Source of the DNA: Candidatus Scalindua sp.
GTDB lineage: Bacteria; Planctomycetota; Brocadiia; Brocadiales; Scalinduaceae
DNA: 56,549 bases
Assembly: GCA_018670825.1 (NCBI GenBank)
Contig: JABHIW010000170.1
Location: 1-56,549, forward strand
Direction of reading: 5' to 3'
Below are positions 37,054 to 44,640 of the stretch, piece after piece. The translations under genes were made by a program, and so were the position numbers. The number at the start of each line of letters is the position of its first letter. Positions within the stretch are counted from its first letter, which is position 1. The notes below the pieces were generated by a model that made no database searches, was not told the origin of the DNA, and worked only from the letters and a program-made list of their open reading frames with translations.

Positions 37054-37458
37054 TTATTTTTTCTTAATTTCTTCATATTCCTGATAGAGGGCTTCTTCTT
37101 CGTTTCTTATTCTTGCATTAAGGGACGCAACAAGACTTTCAAAATTTATCTTAAAATCTTTATCAGTAACACCTCCAGAATATTTATCAAAGAATTCCAA
37201 CACAACTCTGGAGACGTATGCCGGATCCATTGCAAATATATCTAATTCATTTTTAAGAGTTTTGTTATGCTCTGCTGACTTTCGGAGAACAGGATAAAGT
37301 TGTTCGTTCTCCTTGTGAAGATGCTCAAGCAGGTATTCTTTTGCAGACATGAGTTTGGCTCGACCTTCCTCAGAATGAATGCCTAGCTTCTTAACTTCTT
37401 TGAGAATGGCTATGATTTCTGAATGCTCTTTCTTGAATTCTTCTATCAGTGCTGACAT
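37054..37458 (-). CDS. Hemerythrin-like (HHE) domain protein with incomplete ligand set
   Basis: 134 residues, all helical. The first half has H12 (KKEHSEI) and LEHLHKENEQLYP with H46/H48 and E52, as in HHE domains. The second half has RIRNEEEALYQEY where the second HxxxE would be, so its His is Arg and no further His is seen. A di-iron centre would lack ligands, so it may bind one iron or act as a scaffold. A GAGGAG ribosome site precedes the ATG. Possible roles are O2, NO or iron sensing, but none can be confirmed. Confidence 0.75.
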   Translation of the reverse strand: MSALIEEFKKEHSEIIAILKEVKKLGIHSEEGRAKLMSAKEYLLEHLHKENEQLYPVLRKSAEHNKTLKNELDIFAMDPAYVSRVVLEFFDKYSGGVTDKDFKINFESLVASLNARIRNEEEALYQEYEEIKKK

Positions 37459-37524
37459 GTTTAACTCCTCACTGGGTTCATTACTGGCATCTTATAATAG
37501 AATCAACTAACATCAATAATACTA

Positions 37525-38205
37525 TTAGTTATTCTTCTTTTTAAATACTAAAAAGTAATGATATGGCATAATGTTGTGATTTTCTATTAATTCAAAACCT
37601 GCTCTCTCTATCTCTTTTATTGCGGTATCCTCAGGGATTTTTTCTTCTGTCGGGGGGCCAAAAGGAGATTTCTTTGCTGGGTCCCAGTCAATGATGGCTA
37701 ATCTCCCGTAATACCGCAGATCTTTTCTTATATTCTCTAACAGTAAGGAAGGTTTTTCCAACTCGTGATAAGTGTTTGCAAGGAAAACAAGATTGAAAAA
37801 ATTGTCCAGAAGAGAAGGGTCTTCTGTTTTTCCAAAGATAACTCTTACATTCTTCAAATCTAGTGTTTCCACTTTTTTGGAGATGTAATTAATCATTTGA
37901 ATCTGGATATCCTCGGCAAAAACCAGGCCTTTCTCCCCGACCCTCGAAGCCAAAGGTATGGTAAAATAACCGGAACCCGCTCCTATGTCAGCAACGATAT
38001 CACCTGTCTTGAGATACAGTCTTTCCATAATTTCTTCTGTATCCTGCCAATCCCTGGGTTCTTCAAGTAAGAATATCTTGTCAGGAGGAAAAAGATCTCC
38101 AGGACGCCTCTCCTGGGCTGAAAGATGTGAGGAAATGAAAGGCAGAAAAATAGCCAGGAAAAGTAATACTTTGTGCATCAAACATGGCAATTTGTTTTTT
38201 ACCAT
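37525..38205 (-). CDS. Class I SAM-dependent methyltransferase with signal peptide
   Basis: 226 residues. The N-terminus (about 10-30, HKVLLFLAIFLPFISSHLSA) looks like a signal peptide cleaved before QERRPG. The Rossmann core shows motif I VADIGAGSGYFT, an acidic end of the second strand (FAEDIQ), and NLVFLANTYHEL. A final segment is IIDWDPAKKSPFGPP. The substrate is unknown. Similar secreted methyltransferases occur in planctomycetes and related phyla. Where SAM would come from outside the cytoplasm is unclear. An alternative start at 38178 still keeps the hydrophobic segment. Confidence 0.82.
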   Translation of the reverse strand: MVKNKLPCLMHKVLLFLAIFLPFISSHLSAQERRPGDLFPPDKIFLLEEPRDWQDTEEIMERLYLKTGDIVADIGAGSGYFTIPLASRVGEKGLVFAEDIQIQMINYISKKVETLDLKNVRVIFGKTEDPSLLDNFFNLVFLANTYHELEKPSLLLENIRKDLRYYGRLAIIDWDPAKKSPFGPPTEEKIPEDTAIKEIERAGFELIENHNIMPYHYFLVFKKKNN

Positions 38206-38257
38206 TCTGTCAAATACTCCACTCCCCTATTATACTAAAACCGGTTTGGTTTTGCTT

Positions 38258-38410
38258 TTCCCTGTCCCCGCCAGAATACGTCGGGCTGACGAATGGCCGG
38301 ACAGGAAATAATCAAATCTTGGTTGCCTGCCCGACATGTCGGGCAGGGGGCAGTTATCCCCGGACTGGAAAACGCCGAGGACTTTCCCCGGACAAAAGGC
38401 GCCGAGTATA
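38258..38410. repeat. Cluster of GC-rich palindromic repeats
   Basis: Between the methyltransferase and helicase genes. Contents: an inverted repeat CCTGTCCCCGCCA with TGGCCGGACAGG (about 38261-38304), a perfect 22-bp palindrome with arms CCTGCCCGACA and TGTCGGGCAGG (38326-38347), and two copies of the 24-bp dispersed motif (38358-38382 and 38386-38406). It is far richer in GC than the flanks and resembles REP/BIME clusters. Confidence 0.65.
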
Positions 38411-38432
38411 TAATGAGGAAAAATACAGAAAG

Positions 38433-40022
38433 TTATCTTTTAGACTGCTGCTTCTTTTTGGCCCTTACAACAATAGGTCTCTTCCCTTTACCGTCCTTCT
38501 TAAAAACGTGTAATATTAGTTCTGCATCTTCAAAAGGGACTGTTATAAAGGAGAAATTATCAAATATTTTAACATCGTCTATTTTGCTTTCTTCTATATT
38601 GGCTTTCTGTTTTAGCAATTTTATCAATTTACCCCGTGTTATTGAGTCCGCTTTACCAAGTGCAACAAACAGCCTTGCCGTTCCTGCTTTATCAACAGAT
38701 ATTTCTCTGATCTCACTATAACCCGTCCCGCTCAGTTCATCCTTATATGAATGCTTAAGAAGAGCAGCTATAATATGTTCAGGCTCCTGATCGCCTAAAA
38801 GATCCTGTGCCATATCAATGTAATCACTATATTTATCTTCCTTAATTATACTGTTAAGTTGTGTCTTAATCCGTGTTTTCTTTGAAGCTATAATATCTTT
38901 AACTTTAGGTATCTTTTCTTTTCTAATCTTAGCTTTAGTAATCTTTTGTATAAATAAAAGTTTCCTGTATTCTTCCGGTGTAACAAACGTAATGGCAGTG
39001 CCTTGTTTACCTGCTCTTCCGGTTCGACCGATTCTGTGAACATAATATTCAGGATCCTGAGGTAGAGAAAAATTAATTACATGTGTCAGGTCATTGATAT
39101 CAATACCTCTTGCAGCAACGTCTGTGGCGACAAGAATATTCGTCCTTTTGCTTTTAAATTTATTCAGGATCGTTTCTCTCTGCGACTGCGATATATCACC
39201 ATGCAATGAATCCGCATCATACCCTCTGTCATTCAGGCGCTTGCCTATTTTATCGACATCAACTTTGGTCCTGCAAAAGATCAAGCCATAAAAATCATGC
39301 TCAATATCGATGATCCGACATAACGCATCAAATTTTTGAGACATAGATACCTCAAAATATATCTGGTCAGTCAGGCTAGCAGTCAACTGTGCTTTTTTAA
39401 TTGCGACAACTTCATAATCCTGCATATACTTTTTGGCTATACGTAATATTTCACTAGGCATTGTGGAAAAGAGCATAGTCCTTTTATCTTGATTTGTAGC
39501 TTTCATAATTATTTCTACATCTTCAAGGAAACCCATATTCAACATTTCATCCGCTTCATCCAATACCAGGTGTGATATATCCTTTAGATTCATACTCTTT
39601 CTTTTGATATGGTCTATTACGCGGCCCGGAGTCCCCACCACAATATCGACATTTTTCCTCAAGCTTCTCAACTGCAGATCTATAGACTGTCCCCCATATA
39701 TTGGTACAATGTGTAATTTTTTACTCCCTTTTAAAGAGTTTAGTTCTTCTGAAATCTGAATTGCCAGCTCTCTGGTTGGCGCAAGAATAAGAACCTGAGT
39801 ATTTTTAACCTTCTCTTTTATCTGTTCAATAATGGGAAGGCCAAATGCAGCGGTTTTTCCTGTACCGGTTTGTGCCTGACCAATTAAATCACATTCTCCC
39901 TTAAGTAGAAGAGGAATAGCTTTTTCCTGAATTGGAGTAGGTTCTTCAAATCCCCTCTTCTTCAGAGCTTTTAATGTATTCTCAGATAATCCCAGATTCT
40001 TAAACTTCTCTAATTTCTCCAT
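38433..40022 (-). CDS. DEAD-box ATP-dependent RNA helicase with DbpA-like C-terminal domain
   Basis: 529 residues, cytoplasmic. Motifs: Q motif FEEPTPIQEKAIP, Walker A AQTGTGKTA (50-58), PTRELA, DEAD (155-158), and HRIGRTGRAG. Motif III reads STM (186-188) in place of the usual SAT. The C-terminus (about 440-515) has the RRM-like fold of CsdA/DbpA helicases (GTARLFVALGKADSITRGKL), followed by a basic tail. Such proteins act in ribosome assembly or mRNA turnover. It lies downstream of the cobalamin genes, and the cbiL remnant abuts its start by about 100 bp. Confidence 0.93.
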   Translation of the reverse strand: MEKLEKFKNLGLSENTLKALKKRGFEEPTPIQEKAIPLLLKGECDLIGQAQTGTGKTAAFGLPIIEQIKEKVKNTQVLILAPTRELAIQISEELNSLKGSKKLHIVPIYGGQSIDLQLRSLRKNVDIVVGTPGRVIDHIKRKSMNLKDISHLVLDEADEMLNMGFLEDVEIIMKATNQDKRTMLFSTMPSEILRIAKKYMQDYEVVAIKKAQLTASLTDQIYFEVSMSQKFDALCRIIDIEHDFYGLIFCRTKVDVDKIGKRLNDRGYDADSLHGDISQSQRETILNKFKSKRTNILVATDVAARGIDINDLTHVINFSLPQDPEYYVHRIGRTGRAGKQGTAITFVTPEEYRKLLFIQKITKAKIRKEKIPKVKDIIASKKTRIKTQLNSIIKEDKYSDYIDMAQDLLGDQEPEHIIAALLKHSYKDELSGTGYSEIREISVDKAGTARLFVALGKADSITRGKLIKLLKQKANIEESKIDDVKIFDNFSFITVPFEDAELILHVFKKDGKGKRPIVVRAKKKQQSKR

Positions 40023-40118
40023 TTTGTCTCCGTAAAGGTTGTTACAACTCTATTCTTCGTAATATACTATAAATTGTTTGGTAATAGCTACTTAAAATTA
40101 AATAATTGTATGTTTATT

Positions 40119-40328
40119 TCAAGGGGTTTCAAGAAATACACGATAAAGGTATAGAAAATATTCTCTTGCAAGGCTGGACCCCTTCGAATCTGCTCGCGGG
40201 GCAAAAATACAATCTACCTCCTTTATAATACGAACAGCTTTTACCGTAATTAATTCGTTTTCTCCAGGACCAACTCCAATGCCGTAAAAAACTCCAGATT
40301 TTTTCTTCATATCCACTTTAGTCTTCAT
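40119..40328 (-). pseudogene. cbiL/cobI (precorrin-2 C20-methyltransferase), N-terminal remnant
   Basis: Only 69 residues. It shares the N-terminal signature of the SAM-dependent tetrapyrrole methyltransferases (GVFYGIGVGPGENELITVKA, IFAPRADSKG). The similarity stops near residue 57 and the frame ends soon after, whereas the full enzyme is about 230 residues. The 11-bp overlap with cbiE shows it was once part of the operon. The rest of the gene is missing; the helicase gene lies just beyond. A fragment this size cannot be active. Confidence 0.8.
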
Positions 40329-40965
40329 CCAGAAATATGATTACATTTAAATCTCTTACCTGTATTTTTAATATTGAAGATACATCAAATTTTCGAATTC
40401 TCTCTTCATCTAAAGAGAGATTTTCACAGATGTATATCTTCCTCTCTTTTAACCCGGCTTCTAATAATTTCCTGGCAATAAGCTTAACATTATTAGAATT
40501 ATCAGTTAAAACTGCGACTTTATCATTTTCCATAATTTTTTTTACAACTGATGCAAGCTTGGCTGTTCTACCGTGTAGACTCATGAAACAGGCATCATTC
40601 CATGACCTGCCTATTTTGGCAAATGCCATTTGAACAGAACTGATACCGGGAATAACTTCACAATTTTCAATATCAATTTTATCGATTATGAGTTTTGCAT
40701 AACTGAAGAAACCGGGATCACCACTCACGAGAACAACAATATTTTTCTTTTTTCTTAATGACACAATTCTCGTGATAAGCACTTTGTAGTTGTTGTTCAA
40801 TATAAACGTATCTGCTTCTGTATCAGGGAACAGTGACAAAAGCCTTCTACTGCCTATTAAAACTTCAGCACTGTTTATTTGTTGCAGAGCATACCAGGTC
40901 ATATACTTTTTTGAACCGGGACCGCATCCAACTATAGTAACTTTGTTTATTGCTTTTTTTGCCAA
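40318..40965 (-). CDS. cbiE: Cobalt-precorrin-7 C5-methyltransferase
   Basis: 215 residues, tetrapyrrole methyltransferase fold: KVTIVGCGPGSKKYMTWYA, VLVSGDPGFFSYA, VIPGISSVQMAFAKIG and MSLHGR, all features of CbiE. It has no fused CbiT decarboxylase domain (CobL would be twice as long). It must begin with the TTG at 40965, because a stop lies only two codons upstream; GAGGG serves as the ribosome site. It is the only intact ring-methylation gene visible here, lying between the cbiC and cbiL remnants. Confidence 0.9.
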   Translation of the reverse strand: MAKKAINKVTIVGCGPGSKKYMTWYALQQINSAEVLIGSRRLLSLFPDTEADTFILNNNYKVLITRIVSLRKKKNIVVLVSGDPGFFSYAKLIIDKIDIENCEVIPGISSVQMAFAKIGRSWNDACFMSLHGRTAKLASVVKKIMENDKVAVLTDNSNNVKLIARKLLEAGLKERKIYICENLSLDEERIRKFDVSSILKIQVRDLNVIIFLDED

Positions 40966-41078
40966 ATGTTAAAACCCTCAGATTCTCCAACAAATTTTTT
41001 TTTTCATATCAAACAATACTACTCCTATGCCTTTGTGGCTGTTTCTACAGCCAATGGACTTATTATCTGTCTGCATAG

Positions 41079-41234
41079 TCAGTATCCACCGGTTGCACGA
41101 ATAACCCTTCCTACAATCGGTCTGAAGGCTTCCGGAATATTGCCAAAGTCGACAAGATTGCCGATAAAGTCAAAATATTCATCGATTATTTCCTGCAGGT
41201 TCTCTGAATAGTTTTTAGTTTGTTTATGTACCAT
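41079..41234 (-). pseudogene. cbiC/cobH (precorrin-8X methylmutase), N-terminal remnant
   Basis: A 51-codon frame from ATG 41234 ends at TGA 41079. It reads EIIDEYFDFIGN and then FRPIVGRVIRATGG, which resembles the start of CbiC (a His in that enzyme follows VVRRVI). Just after the stop the shifted frames give TDYADR and then IISPLAVETATKA, similar to the next CbiC block (SPGAVEAGI). Reading needs one base removed near the GGTGGATAC segment and another change a few codons on. The remaining 130 residues are missing. Position between cbiX and cbiE also fits. Recognition is by pattern memory, so moderate confidence. Confidence 0.6.
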
Positions 41235-41265
41235 TTGTTAGGAGTAGATTAGTGGTGTACAGTGA

Positions 41266-41664
41266 CTATTTCTCTATTGTATGTTGAGTCTGGTTTACTG
41301 ACTCTTCTACTCTGTCTGCGACGATCATTGCAATACGTTCGTCAGCACCAATATTTTTTGCATAGCAGAATTCTACTTCAGGGAATTTTTTTCGCTCATT
41401 ATTTATATCTTCAGGAATGCACCTTAGAACATGACTTCCACTGAAAAGTAAAAGCGGCATTACCACGACTCTCTTTGCCCCCCTACCTACTAAGGTCTCA
41501 ACTACCTCTGTGAGCCCTGGTTTTGCTAGTTGGAGAAACCCTGGTTCGACCATGTCCCATTTGTCCATTGCACGCAACATCTCTACTATCGTATACAAGC
41601 CTTCATTGCCGGTCCTCACCTTACTTCCGTGTGCCAGCACTATTACCCCTGTTTTTACATTCAT
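41266..41664 (-). CDS. cbiX: CbiX-type small cobaltochelatase / sirohydrochlorin chelatase
   Basis: 132 residues, the short form of CbiX that inserts cobalt (or, in relatives, iron) into sirohydrochlorin as a homodimer. The N-terminal GVIVLAHGSKVR carries the metal-binding His. VVVMPLLLFSGSHVLRCIPED carries the second His (SGSH). It starts 6 bp after cbiA ends, so the two form a coupled pair. SirB-like ferrochelatase activity for siroheme is an alternative. Confidence 0.88.
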   Translation of the reverse strand: MNVKTGVIVLAHGSKVRTGNEGLYTIVEMLRAMDKWDMVEPGFLQLAKPGLTEVVETLVGRGAKRVVVMPLLLFSGSHVLRCIPEDINNERKKFPEVEFCYAKNIGADERIAMIVADRVEESVNQTQHTIEK

Positions 41665-41670
41665 TTTTGA

Positions 41671-43086
41671 TTACATCCTTTCTGCGACTAGTTTTTGTTT
41701 TGATGCCTTTGCCATAGCTGATAATATGTTTCTCGCAAGTTTAGGATTGCTACAGAAATGTACATGTGTGTAGGATGCCAAAATGTGACTCTTGCATATA
41801 CCATCAACCCCGGTTTTGTTTCCAATACTCTTCTTTGTTGTGTAGGCAAAATCAGTATCGTCCGGGACATCTTGCAATTTAGACCAATGGAATTCGTGGG
41901 CTCGGAACGTATCCCCCCTTTTGCAGATCACATTATCACCTATTGCATCAGCAATGACATATCCCAGTCCTTGCCGCCTTTTTTCCATCCTGGATGCTCC
42001 GCGAAGTACACCACTCATCTTAAACGATCTACCCTCACAGTCAATTAATTTTTCCAGCAAATACATCATTCCTCCACATTCGCCGTATATTACCGTCCCC
42101 TGTTTATGTGCTTCTAATATGGCATTTCTCATACTTTTATTTTCCATGAGTTTAGCTGCATATAACTCAGGAAACCCCCCTCCTATAAATATGCCGTCTA
42201 TACCATTCGGAAGAGATTTATCGTTAAGAGGACTGAACTGTTTTATCTTTGCCCCCATTGTTTCAAACAGATCAATATCATCCTGATAATAAAAACAGAA
42301 CGCATTGTCTCTGGCAATTGCCAGGGTCACATTCAGAGGGTCCCTATTTATAAAGATCGATTTGTCGTAATCAGGATATCTACCTGCCGAACCGGCTATA
42401 TCCAGTAATCTATCAATATCTACTGTCTCAAGTACCATCTGCCCTAACTTTTCATAGAGAGTAGAATTAACCTTCTCCTCCTCAGAAGGAATCAAGCCCA
42501 GATGTCTTTCCGGAATAGTAATATCTTTATCTTTTTTCAGATATCCCAGGACAGTGACAGAACAGGTCTCTTCGATAGTTTTTTTGATACAATCATAATG
42601 GCTCTGGCTTCCAATATTATTGAGAATTATTCCGGCGAGCTTTACCTCTTTGTCAAACTCCTTGAAACCCATTACTATTGCTCCCGCGCTTTGTGCGACC
42701 CCACTGGCATTTACGACTAAGATTACTGGAGTATTCAGGATCTTTGCCAGGTGCACGCTGCTGCCATTTCCGGTAGAATCAATACTGCCGTCATACAGTC
42801 CCATTACACCTTCAATGACGGATATATTAGCGTTGGATGCAGAACGTTCAAAAAGTTCACAGCACGCGTCATTACCCATTACCCAGGTATCAAGGTTCCT
42901 GGAAGCATTTCCTGTAACAAAAGTATGGTGCGACGGGTCGATGTAATCCGGACCAGCCTTAAACCCCTGTACCTTAATCCCCTTCTGCACTAAAGCTGAC
43001 ATGATGCCTAAAGTAACCGTAGTTTTACCCACTCCACTGTTCGTACCGGCAATCATAATCCTGGGCATCTGATTCAAAACATGCAA
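41671..43086 (-). CDS. cbiA: Cobyrinate a,c-diamide synthase
   Basis: Amidates the a and c side chains of (cobalt-)cobyrinate with glutamine and ATP. 471 residues. The P-loop is IAGTNSGVGKTT (about 12-23), followed by GFKAGPDYIDPSHH. The glutamine amidotransferase half has the Cys nucleophile in YGECGGMMYL and the His in AHEFHWS. The start at 43086 has GGAG close by; ATG 43068 is also possible. It lies between cbiB (326-bp gap) and cbiX (6-bp gap). Confidence 0.96.
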   Translation of the reverse strand: MHVLNQMPRIMIAGTNSGVGKTTVTLGIMSALVQKGIKVQGFKAGPDYIDPSHHTFVTGNASRNLDTWVMGNDACCELFERSASNANISVIEGVMGLYDGSIDSTGNGSSVHLAKILNTPVILVVNASGVAQSAGAIVMGFKEFDKEVKLAGIILNNIGSQSHYDCIKKTIEETCSVTVLGYLKKDKDITIPERHLGLIPSEEEKVNSTLYEKLGQMVLETVDIDRLLDIAGSAGRYPDYDKSIFINRDPLNVTLAIARDNAFCFYYQDDIDLFETMGAKIKQFSPLNDKSLPNGIDGIFIGGGFPELYAAKLMENKSMRNAILEAHKQGTVIYGECGGMMYLLEKLIDCEGRSFKMSGVLRGASRMEKRRQGLGYVIADAIGDNVICKRGDTFRAHEFHWSKLQDVPDDTDFAYTTKKSIGNKTGVDGICKSHILASYTHVHFCSNPKLARNILSAMAKASKQKLVAERM

Positions 43087-43412
43087 CTCCAGTGTTTATA
43101 TCTAAAATTAAAAAAAATGTTTTCTAAAGAAAGGACATCACCATCACTTTCGTGAGGATCACTCTGGAATCCCTGCGAAAAGTTCTCGGCGCCTTTTGTC
43201 CGGGGAGCGTCTTAGCGGTGAATAGCCTTTTGTCCTTTTTCCTGCTTTTCCTGCTTTTCTAAGATGTATTATGTTTTTATCTGTATTCTTTATTATTTTA
43301 ATTTTTTATCAGTATTTATTCTGTGAGAATCTGTGGCTAAATTTTGCTGTTTTTCTATCTAGAATTGCTTTTCTTTGCGTTCTCTGCGCCTCTGCGTTAA
43401 ATAATTTCTTAA
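43087..43412. other. Intergenic region between cbiB and cbiA
   Basis: About 325 bp. It contains a reverse copy of the 24-bp GC-rich motif (43185-43205) and a stretch near 43370-43400 (TTCTCTGCGCCTCTGCG) related to the GCAGAGGCGCAAAGAGCGCA repeat at 46424. Otherwise it is AT-rich and non-coding. The gap inside an otherwise tight operon suggests insertions. Confidence 0.5.
43185..43205 (-). repeat. 24-bp GC-rich dispersed motif (reverse copy)
   Basis: Reads CTCGGCGCC TTTTGTCCGGGG on the plus strand, the complement of the motif at 26459. The copy lacks the last three bases. Confidence 0.65.
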
Positions 43413-44447
43413 TTAAAAAGAGGGCATTTTATAAAATATCCTTCCGGATGATGTGTCATATGATCCCCTCATTAAATCGCTTCCGCTCATCGATAGATAG
43501 CCGCCAATCAGTAAAAAGGCAATACCAAAGACAACTGAAATAATTGCCGATACCATAACGATTTTCGATGTGCTGTTAATATCATCAAAGCAAACATTTT
43601 TCTGCGGGTCACCTATATAGGGTTTGTCTGATGGTACATCATTGTATATATTAGGCCCTCCCAGCCTGATCCTTAACGCACCGGCGATAGCTGCCTCGGG
43701 GATTCCACTATTTGGACTTGGATGTTTCTGCCCGTCTCTTTTTAGTATTTTTACGGAATTTGAATAATCCGCACCGCAGATATATGAAGATATAGGGAGT
43801 ACTATGGCGGCAATCCTTGCCGGGAAAAAGTTTGCCATATCGTCAAGGTTAGCCGATGCCCAGCCAAAGTTAAGATATTTTTCGTTTTTATATCCAACCA
43901 TGGAATCCAATGTATTAATTGCCTTATATGCCATCGCAAGTGCCGGTCCACCGATAAAAGCATAAAACAGTGGAGCAATTATACCATCAACAATATTTTC
44001 TGCTGAAGTCTCAATACAACCCATTGCAACTTGTTGTTCACTGAGATTATGCGTGTCCCTTCCGACAATTCTTGAAAGATTTTTGCGTGCTTTCTTCAGG
44101 TCGCCGGATTTCAACGCTTTCAATACGTTGCTCGTCTCCTTCAATAGATCGCGTGTGGACAATGAAAAGAAGATAATAATAATACTGGCAAGAATTCCGA
44201 GAGACCATCTTATTTCATAAAAAAATATCAGAATTTGATAAGTGACCAGATACGTACCAAATACAATAATAATGGTCAGGAATATACCCGCCATTCGATC
44301 TGAAGGAACCAGCTTACGCAGTATTTTCTCAAAATATTCAATACACACACCTATCATTCTGACAGGATGCGGAAACCACCTTGGGTCCCCTATCATGATA
44401 TCCAGAAGGAAGGCAATACCAATTTGTACATACAAATAATCATTCAT
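43413..44447 (-). CDS. cbiB: Adenosylcobinamide-phosphate synthase (membrane)
   Basis: Attaches aminopropanol (phosphate) to adenosylcobyric acid at the membrane. 344 residues. It opens with IGIAFLLDIMIGDPRWFPHPVRMIG, then GRDTHNLSEQQV and CIETSAENIVDGIIAP, and AMAYKAINTLDSMVGYKNEKY. Several membrane helices are present (about 60-110, 290-315). The last 20 residues are more variable. It is the second gene of the cluster, 190 bp after cbiP, with the gap filled by repeat-like DNA. Confidence 0.96.
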   Translation of the reverse strand: MNDYLYVQIGIAFLLDIMIGDPRWFPHPVRMIGVCIEYFEKILRKLVPSDRMAGIFLTIIIVFGTYLVTYQILIFFYEIRWSLGILASIIIIFFSLSTRDLLKETSNVLKALKSGDLKKARKNLSRIVGRDTHNLSEQQVAMGCIETSAENIVDGIIAPLFYAFIGGPALAMAYKAINTLDSMVGYKNEKYLNFGWASANLDDMANFFPARIAAIVLPISSYICGADYSNSVKILKRDGQKHPSPNSGIPEAAIAGALRIRLGGPNIYNDVPSDKPYIGDPQKNVCFDDINSTSKIVMVSAIISVVFGIAFLLIGGYLSMSGSDLMRGSYDTSSGRIFYKMPSF

Positions 44448-44603
44448 AATTAATAATTTAGGGATTTAAGTATTTAAGAATTGAGAATTTTCTCAATCAT
44501 CTCATTGTTCAAATCCATTCTTTTCTTGAATCAAAGTTAATTAGTGCTAATATGTGAAATTAGTGTCTTAAATTCTCTTTTAGTTTTTCTCAGCGTCCTT
44601 CTT

Positions 44604-44627
44604 GTCCTCGGCGCCTTTTGTCCGGGG
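44604..44627 (-). repeat. 24-bp GC-rich dispersed motif (reverse copy)
   Basis: On the minus strand it begins CCCCGGACAAAA and ends CGCCGAGGAC, lying in the gap between cbiP and cbiB. The flanking GAGCGCAG-type sequence is shared with the copy at 52860. Confidence 0.65.
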
Positions 44628-44640
44628 AGCGAACTCTGCG

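Noticed and set aside
38258..38410. CRISPR array
   Set aside because: The repeats are palindromic and of different kinds, with no regular spacers and no cas genes nearby.
40185..40200. TTCGAATC word resembling a tRNA T-loop
   Set aside because: It lies inside the cbiL remnant and no acceptor or anticodon arms surround it.
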